Below, piece after piece: positions 8,569-16,864 of a DNA stretch of 23,001 nt. Made by a program: the position numbers and the translations under genes. How positions within the stretch are numbered: position 1 is the stretch's first letter; each line of letters starts with the position of its first letter. Under the pieces are notes generated by a model. That model was not told where the DNA came from, did no database searches, and saw only the letters and a program-made list of their open reading frames with translations. The DNA is from Erysipelotrichia bacterium (GTDB lineage Bacteria; Bacillota_I; Bacilli_A; Erysipelotrichales; Erysipelotrichaceae), in contig SAAR01000019.1 of assembly GCA_009916335.1 (NCBI GenBank), forward strand, positions 1-23,001. The letters are read 5' to 3'.

Positions 8569-8599
8569 AAAAAGGTAAAATCACTTAGGATTCTACCTT
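8564..8599 (-). terminator. Terminator of the mannosidase/ROK operon
   Basis: On the minus strand, AAGGTAGAATC (8599-8589) pairs with GATTTTACCTT (8582-8572) with one wobble, around a 6-nt loop. Six T follow. It lies just after the ROK stop and ends the PTS-mannosidase-ROK operon. Confidence 0.8.
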
Positions 8600-8607
8600 A
8601 TATAACA

Positions 8608-9513
8608 TTATTTACATTCCTCTTTTAAAAACACTAAACATGCCGCCCCTAGTAATCCACTATTCTCATCTAATGTGGATTTTCTTACCTTTACTAATGG
8701 TTTTACTACATCATATACCCTTTCCTTAACAAGCACTTCTACTTCTTCCACAAAATGATCAATCTTCAATGCGACACTACCTCCTAGAATAATAATTTCT
8801 GGATCAATGTACGCTTGAATAAAAGCAATGAAATTCGCTAAGTAAATCTTTGCATCATTCATAATTATCTGTGCTTCCTCATTCCCTTGTTTCGCTAACT
8901 CATTTACATCACCAGCATGCTTTACATGTAACCCTTTATTTTGAGCACGTTTTGTAATTGCTGTACCACTACAAATCGCTTCAATACCTCCTGGATAAAT
9001 AGATCCATGTTGTGGTCCATTATGTATCATCACACAATTAGCCACTTCATTCGCATACCCATGAGCACCGATGAACACTTCTTTGTTCATCACAAGTCCT
9101 GCTCCTAAGCCTGTCGAAATGGTTAAAAATTGTACACTTTGATATTCTTTTCCTTCTCCAATAATAGCTTCTGCTAACGCCGCTAAGTTGGCATCATTGT
9201 CTAGGTAGACAGGAATATTAAGTTTTTTCTTCAATGCTTCAACAATAAACAGAAAATGCCACTTTTCACCTAAATTAGGTGTCTGTTTAATCTGTCCATT
9301 AATTAAATCCAAAGGTCCAGGACAACTGACTCCTACCCCTATAATCTGCTTATCAAACTCATCAACAATTTCTTTAATTTTTTGAAAGGTTAACTCAGGC
9401 TCATCAACGAAAGTCAAAAACTGTTTTCGTTCGATAATATGATACTCTTCATCAATTAAGGCAACTCTTGTATTGGTTCCACCAATATCAATTCCTACTG
9501 CATACTTTTTCAT
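8608..9513 (-). CDS. ROK-family sugar kinase lacking the cysteine zinc motif
   Basis: The predicted 301-residue cytosolic kinase has the ATP-binding DIGGTNT (9-15), catalytic Asp107 in LDNDAN, and STGLGAGLV, all standard for ROK kinases such as glucokinase, fructokinase and mannose kinase. The segment that normally reads CxCGxxGCxE is here HGSIYPGGIEAICSG (His169 onward). The zinc-binding cysteines are absent while the Glu and the SG remain. There is no N-terminal HTH, so it is an enzyme, not a repressor. The ATG at 9513 overlaps the mannosidase stop as ATGA, so the two are translationally coupled; the longer start inside the mannosidase frame is not favoured. The likely role is phosphorylation of a sugar (such as mannose) or other product released by the mannosidase; this is inference. 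Confidence 0.85.
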   Translation of the reverse strand: MKKYAVGIDIGGTNTRVALIDEEYHIIERKQFLTFVDEPELTFQKIKEIVDEFDKQIIGVGVSCPGPLDLINGQIKQTPNLGEKWHFLFIVEALKKKLNIPVYLDNDANLAALAEAIIGEGKEYQSVQFLTISTGLGAGLVMNKEVFIGAHGYANEVANCVMIHNGPQHGSIYPGGIEAICSGTAITKRAQNKGLHVKHAGDVNELAKQGNEEAQIIMNDAKIYLANFIAFIQAYIDPEIIILGGSVALKIDHFVEEVEVLVKERVYDVVKPLVKVRKSTLDENSGLLGAACLVFLKEECK

Positions 9514-12239
9514 TTTACATACACACTCACAAATTGACAATGTGATAACTCCTTAATTTGAATTGCATTATTTTTAACTTCAATTTTATCTTGCTTTTCT
9601 TCTTTTAGATTTACATAATATGCTTCCTCTATATCAAAATTAAAATGAAGTTTATCACTAAGCGATTTATGATCTTTTCCATTAAACAAGCGAATAATAT
9701 AACCTTCTTCTTCCTCACATTTTTTAATCGCACTAACTACAAGGTTGTTTTCACTTGTAAACATAGAATAAATTGGTTTTAATTTTGGATTTGTTATTTC
9801 CATCTGTGAAAAGATCAGACGTCCATTTAAATATTCAGCATATGTATACACTTCATCTTTTGTAGCATATTCTCTCGCTAAAATATCTACATTTGCATCA
9901 TTCAAAGAAGAAGTAAACGTCATAAATCCAAATGAAAATTCCATTTCTTTTAGCAATTGTGCATCTTTTGTTTCAATAATACGTTCCCCACTCGCTCTTC
10001 CTGGGCGATACAACAAATCGGCTTTTCCCATAAAACCATATGTTCTAAATAGTGTTAAACGAATTTGATTGCCTTGCTCCCCAATAATTTCATACTCTCT
10101 TACTCCTTGTGGAAATAATGCAATCCCTCTATTTATATTATCATCTGCTAACGCCACATAACTTTGTGTAGGTTCAATCGCAATTGGAGGCTCTTGCCAT
10201 CTTGTTGCATCTTGCGACCAATTAGCCACACCTGCTGCTCCTTCAAATTTTGCACCATCTTTATTATTTAATGCTTTATTGTAAGATGCCATTTCTTTTT
10301 CATAAACATTAGGGCGTTTAATTAAACCAAATTGTTCATCAGCGTAATTAAATTTAGTTACTAATTCACTATCAAACAACACACACAAACGATGTGATAA
10401 ACCCCTATTATCTACTTGTACCTTAAAATCAATCACTTTTGATCCTTTTGCTAGTCCTACCATTAATTTTACTGGTAAATGGGTTGTACATTTTTTATTT
10501 TTTCTTGCTTCTAAATCTTCTGGAATTAACATATCAAAAGCAATCGTTGCCATTTGATATAAGGAAGATCCTTGTATTTCATAAGCAAAAACTGAATCTG
10601 TCGAATATACTTCTAAATCTTCTCTAGGAGGTGAATAGTTGAAACTATCTCCATCATCTCCATTTTCTACTAGAACAGCTTGTTTTTTATATTCAAAATG
10701 ATTCTTTTTATCAATAATATTTAAAGAACCATCTTGGTTTATGCTGATTTTATAAAATTCATTTTCCATTGTATTTTGTTTTTGCACTTCACATTCACTT
10801 TGACCATCAAAGTGAATCGCATATTGTCGATACCCTAAAGCTGGTAACGTTTCAGCATCAATAACCACTTCTGCTTCATACACCTTTTTAGGAATATAGA
10901 ACTGTTTTGATGGATCTAACTTAATTGTTTGCGATAAAACATATTCACTTAAATCACGTTTTGACAGTATTGTATACTTTACCTTATTTCCTTGTTCATC
11001 TACAATTGCAAATTGCCCATCAGGAAGATATGTTTTAAATTTTACACATTTACTTCTAACATAAGGTAATGTATTAAACACTGTAAATGTTACCTCTTTG
11101 TTACTATTGATATTTGTTGCGATTAATCGAGAATGCAATTCTACTAAATTAACAGCAATATCATTTGCTTGCTTGTAACGGAAAGCAACATCTTCATTAG
11201 CTGCATCACTAATACAAGAACCAATAGAATCATGTGCTGCATTTTCAAACATTAACTGCCATACTTCTTTAATCGCTTCATGTGGATAATCATTTCCTAA
11301 ACGATGTGAAATTGATAACAGTGGTTCCATAACATTTACCAAATAATTTTGTATTTTCGTATTCATCGTTTTCAAATCAGAACGTGATGAAAAGATTGAT
11401 TTGTGTATACGCATATGTTTTGCATTTAACAGCTCCCCACTTATTTCTTCAAGTTGCGGGTTTTGTGCCTTTACATCACTTATGTATTGTTCTACACTAC
11501 TAATTACATATTCATTTTCTGTGTCTACTTGATTGCGTTCTTTAATTAACTGTGGTAAATTTTTACGAATCGGTGCTTGATCAAAACCATTAGGAAAATA
11601 AATATGCTCCGTTGCTGCTCGTTTTCCTTCTTTTTTTAAACATGCTTCTTCCCAAAAAATAGCACTATCCTCTGCCTTTTCAGGAATATTTCCACCTACA
11701 TAATACCCATTAGGAATCTGTTTTGCAAACACAAGTGAACCATCATCACCTCGCCAATTAAAATCTGTATATTGCACCATTTCATCACTGACTCCTCGCC
11801 AAAAAAGTGTATCTTCAATCCCAAATTGGCGATAGATTTGTGGCATGTTCCCAGATTGTCCAAAAGAATCTGGTACATAAGCAACATTCATATATTTTCC
11901 AAAGCTTTCACAACGTTTCATTCCATAATACATATTTCTAACAATACTTTCTGCAGAAATTAACATCAAATCACTTTGTGTATACCAAGGTCCAATCATT
12001 AATTTTCCCTCTTTAACAAGTCTTTCTATTCTTTCTTTATCTTGTGGCATCCACTTAATATAATCATCTAACAATGAACCTTGTGCATCTAACATATAAT
12101 GCTTAAATTCCTTATCATCATCTAATGTATCTAACACATCTTTTAAATCTTTCATTAAATATACTTTAGAACGACTTGTTGTAAAGTACCATTCTCGATC
12201 CCAATGAGAGTGTGGAACCACATGTATTTTCTTTTTCAT
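9510..12239 (-). CDS. GH38 alpha-mannosidase
   Basis: The predicted 909-residue protein has no signal peptide, so it is cytosolic. It begins with VVPHSHWDREW, the GH38 N-terminal metal site (His12, Asp14). PDSFGQSGNMPQI follows with the probable nucleophile Asp124, and ENAAHDSIGSC holds the further metal ligand His336. The C-terminal ~500 residues are the usual beta-sandwich domains. Retaining GH38 enzymes of this size include E. coli MngB, which cuts phosphorylated mannosylglycerate after PTS uptake. I chose the start at 12239 because GGAGGT lies 4 nt before it. It follows EIIC in a PTS operon and is coupled to the ROK kinase, so the imported substrate is probably an alpha-mannoside. From memory, Listeria has the same set (EIIA, EIIB, EIIC, mannosidase, PRD regulator). 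Confidence 0.93.
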   Translation of the reverse strand: MKKKIHVVPHSHWDREWYFTTSRSKVYLMKDLKDVLDTLDDDKEFKHYMLDAQGSLLDDYIKWMPQDKERIERLVKEGKLMIGPWYTQSDLMLISAESIVRNMYYGMKRCESFGKYMNVAYVPDSFGQSGNMPQIYRQFGIEDTLFWRGVSDEMVQYTDFNWRGDDGSLVFAKQIPNGYYVGGNIPEKAEDSAIFWEEACLKKEGKRAATEHIYFPNGFDQAPIRKNLPQLIKERNQVDTENEYVISSVEQYISDVKAQNPQLEEISGELLNAKHMRIHKSIFSSRSDLKTMNTKIQNYLVNVMEPLLSISHRLGNDYPHEAIKEVWQLMFENAAHDSIGSCISDAANEDVAFRYKQANDIAVNLVELHSRLIATNINSNKEVTFTVFNTLPYVRSKCVKFKTYLPDGQFAIVDEQGNKVKYTILSKRDLSEYVLSQTIKLDPSKQFYIPKKVYEAEVVIDAETLPALGYRQYAIHFDGQSECEVQKQNTMENEFYKISINQDGSLNIIDKKNHFEYKKQAVLVENGDDGDSFNYSPPREDLEVYSTDSVFAYEIQGSSLYQMATIAFDMLIPEDLEARKNKKCTTHLPVKLMVGLAKGSKVIDFKVQVDNRGLSHRLCVLFDSELVTKFNYADEQFGLIKRPNVYEKEMASYNKALNNKDGAKFEGAAGVANWSQDATRWQEPPIAIEPTQSYVALADDNINRGIALFPQGVREYEIIGEQGNQIRLTLFRTYGFMGKADLLYRPGRASGERIIETKDAQLLKEMEFSFGFMTFTSSLNDANVDILAREYATKDEVYTYAEYLNGRLIFSQMEITNPKLKPIYSMFTSENNLVVSAIKKCEEEEGYIIRLFNGKDHKSLSDKLHFNFDIEEAYYVNLKEEKQDKIEVKNNAIQIKELSHCQFVSVYVK

Positions 12240-12261
12240 TTTTACCTCCATTTATAAGAAC

Positions 12262-12281
12262 AGGAAGATTTTCATCTTCCT
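12262..12281 (-). repeat. Intercistronic hairpin with GAAA tetraloop (EIIC / mannosidase gap)
   Basis: In the minus-strand mRNA, AGGAAGAT and ATCTTCCT form a perfect 8-bp stem around GAAA. It lies in the 48-nt gap just after the EIIC stop. There is no clean U-run, so it is more likely an RNA-stability or processing element than a full terminator. Confidence 0.6.
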
Positions 12282-12287
12282 ATTGTT

Positions 12288-13388
12288 TTATTCAATTGAA
12301 ATTTCAATTTCATCAATATTTACTTCTTCTTCACTTGTTTCTTTATCATCATTAAAGTCTACTAACATTGTTGAAACAATTGCGATAAATAACGCACCGA
12401 CTAAAATACCAACTAGATATGCCCATCCATTAGTAATAGAGATAAATCCATAGATACCTCCAACAGGTGGAATATCAGCAGTTGCCCCTAACACACATGT
12501 AACAGCTGCACCTAAGGCACCACCAATCATGTTTACAGGAATTAGACGGCTTGCTTTTACAAGCGTAAATGGAATTGCTTTTTCTGTAATACCGATGAAT
12601 CCCATAACCCAGTTTCCTTTTCCTGCTTCTTTAAAGCTATCTGAAAAACGAGATTTCTTAATCACTGTGGCAATTGCATATGCTAAAGGTGGAATACAAA
12701 TAGCACAGTTAATAAATACATTTGGTTGGTAAATACCTTCCGTTAATAATACATTCCCTGCCATCCAAGCTGACTTGTTTACAGGTCCACCCATATCAGA
12801 TGCAATCATCGCTCCTAAAATTAATGCCATAATTAACTGACTTGTACCACTTGCACACATATCTCTTAACCAACTTACTAATGCTGTATTAATAAGTGCT
12901 AAAGGCTCTGCTAAAATAACACCCATAATAATTGCTACTAAACCTGTTGCTAAAAACGGACAAATCACTAATGGCATCATCTGTTGCATAGAATCTGGTA
13001 AATGAATGTGTTCTTTTGCCCATTTTACAGTATACCCAGCAATAAACGCTGCAATAACTGCTCCCAAGAAACCAGCATAGGTACTACTTGCTAATGCCCC
13101 ACCGATTAAACCAGCACCAATAGCTGGCTTATCTGCAATACTATATGCTATAAATCCTGCCAACACAGTATTTACTAAACCAATTCCTGTCCATCCTACT
13201 TGTTCTAATAAATATAAGATATGTAAGAATCCTTCTTTTTCTGCATATGGATCTAAACTATTAATTCCCATACTCACACCAATTAATTTTGGAATTGCTA
13301 CTACTAATGATGCCCCAATAATTAATGGAAGCATATACCCAATACCTGTCATTAAATGCCCTTTGGCATCTTTAAAAAATTTCTTCAT
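12288..13388 (-). CDS. PTS fructose-family transporter subunit EIIC
   Basis: The 366-residue, highly hydrophobic protein has about nine or ten membrane segments and the usual length for a stand-alone EIIC-Fru. It begins with GHLMTGIGYMLPLIIGASLVVA, typical of this family. It contains SDMGGPVNKSAWMAG and GFIGITEKAIPF, the conserved sugar-binding loop, and ends with PPVGGIYGFISITN plus an acidic tail. It forms the membrane channel that takes up a sugar and hands it to phospho-EIIB. AAGGAG precedes the ATG. The cognate EIIB and EIIA are separate genes upstream. Family members linked to GH38 carry mannosylglycerate or similar alpha-mannosides; the real substrate here is not proven. Confidence 0.92.
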   Translation of the reverse strand: MKKFFKDAKGHLMTGIGYMLPLIIGASLVVAIPKLIGVSMGINSLDPYAEKEGFLHILYLLEQVGWTGIGLVNTVLAGFIAYSIADKPAIGAGLIGGALASSTYAGFLGAVIAAFIAGYTVKWAKEHIHLPDSMQQMMPLVICPFLATGLVAIIMGVILAEPLALINTALVSWLRDMCASGTSQLIMALILGAMIASDMGGPVNKSAWMAGNVLLTEGIYQPNVFINCAICIPPLAYAIATVIKKSRFSDSFKEAGKGNWVMGFIGITEKAIPFTLVKASRLIPVNMIGGALGAAVTCVLGATADIPPVGGIYGFISITNGWAYLVGILVGALFIAIVSTMLVDFNDDKETSEEEVNIDEIEISIE

Positions 13389-13416
13389 TTTTTCTCTCCT
13401 TTGATATATAAAATGT

Positions 13417-13478
13417 TATAATGAGAGTGCAAGCTCATTATAGTTTGTGGCAATTTAGTTCTGACCAACTAAGTTGCC
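13417..13478 (-). repeat. Pair of intercistronic hairpins between EIIB and EIIC
   Basis: Hairpin 1, directly after the EIIB stop, pairs 13478-13467 with 13460-13449 (12 positions, one A-C mismatch in the RNA, 6-nt loop). Hairpin 2 pairs TATAATGAG with CTCATTATA (13442-13434 with 13425-13417, perfect 9 bp, 8-nt loop). Neither has a U-run. They fill most of the 91-nt gap and may set mRNA processing or the EIIB:EIIC ratio. Confidence 0.6.
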
Positions 13479-13479
13479 T

Positions 13480-13800
13480 TTATTTCTTTTTCGCTTCAAT
13501 TGCTGCAACACATTTTTTAATCACTGCTTCTGGTGCTTTGATACAAGTTGTAATATCAACACGAATGACTGTTTTTCCATCAAAACGTTCCATGCCAGTA
13601 ATTTTTTGATCAGAGGCAATAATTACAAAATCTGCTGCTTTCGCTTCTTCATCTGTAATCTTATTTACTTGCCCCATACTACCTTGTTGTTCCATCTTCA
13701 AATCATACCCAAGTTTTGCTCCTGCCTTTTCTAAAGCTTTTGCTGCCATTGGTGTATGTGCTAAGCCAGCTGGACATGCAGAAATACCTACAATTTTCAT
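13480..13800 (-). CDS. PTS fructose-family phosphocarrier EIIB
   Basis: This 106-residue cytosolic protein begins MKIVGISACPAGLAHTPMAA. The phosphorylated cysteine is Cys9, in the ACPxGxAHT loop of fructose-class EIIB domains. The rest (KMEQQGSMGQ, DFVIIASDQKI, RFDGKTVIRVDI) follows the EIIB-Fru fold. It accepts phosphate from EIIA His and gives it to the sugar at EIIC. AAGGAGGG precedes the start and lies in the end of the EIIA gene, only 3 nt away. Two hairpins follow it before EIIC. Confidence 0.95.
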   Translation of the reverse strand: MKIVGISACPAGLAHTPMAAKALEKAGAKLGYDLKMEQQGSMGQVNKITDEEAKAADFVIIASDQKITGMERFDGKTVIRVDITTCIKAPEAVIKKCVAAIEAKKK

Positions 13801-13803
13801 TTT

Positions 13804-14256
13804 CTAACCCTCCTTTATCATATTTAGTATAAATTCTTTTAACTCACTGTTACTATTTGATGATGCTACTTTTTCTTTAAAATCATCTTCTAGCAAACAA
13901 GTTGCTAACTTAGAAATCATTTGCAAATGAACATTCCCTTCATTCTCTTTTGGTACAAGTAACGCAAACATATACTTTACTTTACTTCCATCTAACGTTT
14001 CCCACTCATTAACAATGCTGCGATTACGAATAAACATAATGGCTATTTTTTTCACATGATTGCTACGAGCATGTGGTATTGCAAACCCATCTTGTAACCC
14101 TGTTGAAAATTCTTTTTCTCGATTTAAGAAATCTTGATATAACTCTTCTTGATGATCAGTAATATTAAAATCTTTTGCTTTTTGACTAATAAATTTTAAC
14201 ACTTCATTTTTATCACTTAGCTCTGTATCAAGAAAAATGTATTCTTCTTTTAGCAT
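13804..14256 (-). CDS. PTS fructose/mannitol-family EIIA
   Basis: The predicted 150-residue cytosolic protein has the active histidine in GFAIPHARS (His62), as in the EIIA-Fru/Mtl and PtsN class. HPr-phosphate phosphorylates this His, which then passes phosphate to EIIB Cys9. I chose the start at 14256 because GGGAGGTGG lies 4-5 nt upstream. A longer frame would include that ribosome site. It is the first gene of the PTS-mannosidase-ROK operon, so its promoter is in the divergent region with the regulator. Confidence 0.93.
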   Translation of the reverse strand: MLKEEYIFLDTELSDKNEVLKFISQKAKDFNITDHQEELYQDFLNREKEFSTGLQDGFAIPHARSNHVKKIAIMFIRNRSIVNEWETLDGSKVKYMFALLVPKENEGNVHLQMISKLATCLLEDDFKEKVASSNSNSELKEFILNMIKEG

Positions 14257-14276
14257 CAAACCACCTCCCCTGTGCA

Positions 14277-14282
14277 TTTATA
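14277..14282 (-). promoter_or_regulatory. Putative -10 of the PTS-mannosidase operon
   Basis: TATAAA on the minus strand lies about 20 nt before the EIIA start. The position 17 nt upstream is a poor -35. A poor -35 with operator repeats centred about 50 and 95 bp further upstream suits an activator-dependent promoter. Confidence 0.45.
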
Positions 14283-14318
14283 CAATAAACCAATTTTCAT
14301 TTTTCATCAATCAAAGCA

Positions 14319-14340
14319 ATTTCCAATTCAAAATGGAAAT
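14319..14340. promoter_or_regulatory. Operator-like inverted repeat, copy 1
   Basis: This site has the form ATTTCC-N10-GGAAAT; the inner bases extend the arms to ATTTCCA / TGGAAAT. It lies in the divergent region between EIIA and the PRD regulator. It is the copy nearer the PTS operon and the likely binding site of that regulator. Confidence 0.65.
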
Positions 14341-14362
14341 ATGCGTTATTTTGTTATATGAC

Positions 14363-14384
14363 ATTTCCGTTTTAAAGTGGAAAT
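14363..14384. promoter_or_regulatory. Operator-like inverted repeat, copy 2
   Basis: The second ATTTCC-N10-GGAAAT site also has an inner palindromic TTTAAA. Its centre is 44 bp from copy 1, about four helical turns, so two bound dimers could lie on one face of the DNA. It is about 18 bp upstream of the -35 of the regulator. Confidence 0.65.
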
Positions 14385-14401
14385 CTCATATGTTTTAAAA
14401 T

Positions 14402-14431
14402 TTGACTTTATCTACAAAGATAACATAAAAT
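14402..14431 (+). promoter_or_regulatory. Promoter of the PRD regulator
   Basis: TTGACT (14402-14407), an 18-bp spacer, and TAAAAT (14426-14431) precede the ATG at 14455. The spacer contains a perfect palindrome TTATCT-ACAA-AGATAA (14408-14423) that could serve local control. AAGGGGTG is the ribosome site. Confidence 0.6.
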
Positions 14432-14454
14432 AAAATTAATTAAGGGGTGAATTT

Positions 14455-16386
14455 ATGTTTCAATACAGTCGATTAGAAGAAATTTTTAACGCTATAAAAA
14501 GCAAACAATTTAGCAAACCATCCATCCTTTCTATTCATTTAAACATTACTGAACGTACACTTCGAACAGATATAGCTAATATCAATGAAATGTTAAAAAA
14601 ATACAGTGCTGAAATTAAATTAAAACGTAATTATGGCTATCATTTAATTATTCATGACACTCATCGTTTTAATCAATTTTTGGTTAAGTTAGAAGATACA
14701 AAAGATCATTTATTTGATTTAGAAACAAGTGAAGATCGCTTAAAATATATTTTAAATATTTTATTAAATGCACAGGATTTTATCAATATGGATACTTTAG
14801 CTGACAGTGTGTATATCAGCAAAAATACACTACAAAATTATTTAAAAACAATTAAAAAAATATTAGCGATTTATCAGCTTGAATATATCAACAAAACAAA
14901 TGTTGGTATCAAAGTAATTGGTAATGAAAGCGATAAACGTCAATGTATTATTGAAAATGTTTTATCTTATGATGCCAATAATTACATTGTTAGTTTTACT
15001 AAGGAAGAAAAAAAGCTTTTTGAAGAGATTGATTTGGAATCATTAAGAACAATTGTGGTTGCTAATTTAAGTAGTATCATATTAAAAACGAGTGATATGA
15101 ATTTAAAGAATTTAGTAATTCACATTTCACTTATGATAACAAGAATTAAGCACGATTGCTATATTAATTTAGATTCAAAAGTAGTGATACCTAATGACAT
15201 AAAAATTAAGATTGATAAACTTTGTAAGACGATAGAAACACAATATAATATTGTGATTAGTGAAGGAGAAAAACAATATTTATACCTTCATTTAATTGCC
15301 AATACCGATTGTAGTGTTGGTGATGTGAATGATGATTTAATCGAAGATTCGGTGAATAAATTACTGGAAATTATTTATTTTGATTATAATTTCGATTTGC
15401 GAAATGATGAAATTTTATGTAAGGATCTATTCGTTCACTTTAAATCTATATTATCAAATAAAGCGTATTCCCTAAATAAAAGAAACCCTTTATTAAACAC
15501 TATAAAAAATAATTTCCCTCTAGCTTATGAGATTACATTAACAGCGACAAGTAAGATTTTTGAAGGTAGTTACAAATTAAATGAAGATGAAGTAGGCTAT
15601 GTTTCTTTGCATATTGGTGCGGCAATTGAGAGATGTTTTTCTGGATCTATTGATAAGAAAAGTGTTATTCTCGTTTGTGGATCAGGGCAGGCAACCACAC
15701 GAATGCTAGAAGCAAGATTAAATGTTTTCTTCAACGATAAAATTATTATTGTTAGAAAATCATCTTATAAAGAGTTTACTTCCTATACTTCAAGAGAGTT
15801 AAAAAATATAGATTTTATCATATCGACCATCCCTTTACAAAGCGACATTATTCCTACCATTACTGTCGATTTTGCCTTAAATAAGAATGATATAGAAGCT
15901 ATTTCTAAATTCCTTGTAAGTATTGATTCAAACAAACTAAAAAAATCGAATCGTTTCTTCGATACGAATTTATTTGTGAAATTTGATAGACAAGTAAGTA
16001 AAGAGGAAGTGTTGAAAACCTTATGTGATAAATTGAAAAAAAATCATATGGTCAATAATCATTTTTATCAATCCCTAATGGAACGTGAAAATTTAGCAAA
16101 AACTAACATGAATGAGGTTTTTGCAATCCCACATCCAATGGAATTATGTGCACTCGATACAAAAGTAGCCGTTGCATTACTAGACTATCCAACACAGTGG
16201 TATCAAAATGAAAGTGTGCAAATTATTTTCCTTTTAGCGATTAAGCAAGGGGACCAACAAAACATTGAACATTTATATGACATATTTATCGAGATTGTAA
16301 ATAATCCTAAATTACAACAGGCATTAATTCACGCCCAGACGTTTGATGATTTTTTACAAGCATTATATGATTACATTGTTGCATAA
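14455..16386 (+). CDS. PRD-containing PTS-responsive transcriptional activator (MtlR/ManR/LicR type)
   Basis: The 643-residue protein has an N-terminal winged HTH (~1-60) and a second HTH/Mga-like region (~85-150). Two PRD domains follow, with the four conserved histidines visible: His223 and His279 in PRD1, His328 and His386 in PRD2. Next come an EIIB-like domain with Cys408 (VCGSGQATT) and an EIIA-like domain with His560 (FAIPHP). Phosphorylation by HPr and by the cognate EIIs normally sets the activity of such proteins. It is divergent from the PTS-mannosidase operon, and the two ATTTCC-N10-GGAAAT repeats lie between them, so it most likely activates that operon. It is a DNA-binding type, not an RNA antiterminator, because it has HTH domains and no CAT domain. 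It ends 1 nt from the convergent TspO-like gene. Confidence 0.93.
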   Translation: MFQYSRLEEIFNAIKSKQFSKPSILSIHLNITERTLRTDIANINEMLKKYSAEIKLKRNYGYHLIIHDTHRFNQFLVKLEDTKDHLFDLETSEDRLKYILNILLNAQDFINMDTLADSVYISKNTLQNYLKTIKKILAIYQLEYINKTNVGIKVIGNESDKRQCIIENVLSYDANNYIVSFTKEEKKLFEEIDLESLRTIVVANLSSIILKTSDMNLKNLVIHISLMITRIKHDCYINLDSKVVIPNDIKIKIDKLCKTIETQYNIVISEGEKQYLYLHLIANTDCSVGDVNDDLIEDSVNKLLEIIYFDYNFDLRNDEILCKDLFVHFKSILSNKAYSLNKRNPLLNTIKNNFPLAYEITLTATSKIFEGSYKLNEDEVGYVSLHIGAAIERCFSGSIDKKSVILVCGSGQATTRMLEARLNVFFNDKIIIVRKSSYKEFTSYTSRELKNIDFIISTIPLQSDIIPTITVDFALNKNDIEAISKFLVSIDSNKLKKSNRFFDTNLFVKFDRQVSKEEVLKTLCDKLKKNHMVNNHFYQSLMERENLAKTNMNEVFAIPHPMELCALDTKVAVALLDYPTQWYQNESVQIIFLLAIKQGDQQNIEHLYDIFIEIVNNPKLQQALIHAQTFDDFLQALYDYIVA

Positions 16387-16387
16387 C

Positions 16388-16864
16388 TCACATTATATTC
16401 ATAATACAAATACCCGTATTTAAATAGAGCATATAACTTAACCACATCATATAAAACAGCTGTAAATAAGCAGCTGTTTTTTTAACAGAATAAAATGCAG
16501 CAAGCATAATCACAACCATCATCCAAAGTAATAATAACAATAATACAGCTAAAAAATATTGTGCAAAAATAAAGAAAACTATATTCCATAGAAAATAGAG
16601 CAATAGTTGTATAACATTTATAGTTAATGCCGATATTTTCATAGTATCTTTTGTTTGGTAAATAAAATAAGAAGAAATCATCATCATTAAATAATTGACA
16701 ACTTCACTCCATAAAAATAATGAAGCAGAGAGAGCGAAAGGTGGTTTATTGCAATTTTGATACTCATACATATGATTGCGTATCAAAAGTATTGTTAAAA
16801 AGATAAACATGCTATTCAATATCACACTTAATATAAATGCTCGCTCTTTCATTTTATACCACAT
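16388..16864 (-). CDS. TspO/MBR-like membrane protein (divergent)
   Basis: The 158-residue protein has five membrane segments, the usual TspO size and topology. Family marks are a KPPFALSASLFLWSEVVNYLMM segment (equivalent to the PPxWxFPPVW region), INVIQLLLYFLWNIVFF, and the C-terminal AAYLQLFYMMWLSYMLYLNTGI, which matches the usual PYxxWxxxAxxLN pattern. Several aromatic positions of the ligand pocket are altered, so porphyrin or sterol binding should not be assumed. The start at 16864 has GGAGTGAGG upstream. That ribosome site is buried in a 10-bp hairpin (see separate entry). Its 3' coding part contains the terminator of the convergent regulator. Confidence 0.72.
   Translation of the reverse strand: MWYKMKERAFILSVILNSMFIFLTILLIRNHMYEYQNCNKPPFALSASLFLWSEVVNYLMMMISSYFIYQTKDTMKISALTINVIQLLLYFLWNIVFFIFAQYFLAVLLLLLLWMMVVIMLAAFYSVKKTAAYLQLFYMMWLSYMLYLNTGICIMNIM
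16453..16483 (+). terminator. Terminator of the PRD regulator, inside the TspO-like coding sequence
   Basis: A perfect 10-bp stem, AAAACAGCTG (16453-16462) with CAGCTGTTTT (16471-16480), has an 8-nt loop and a run of seven T. It lies 67 nt after the regulator stop and within codons of the opposite-strand TspO-like gene. On the minus strand the U-run is only four, so the effect should be mainly on the plus strand. Confidence 0.85.
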
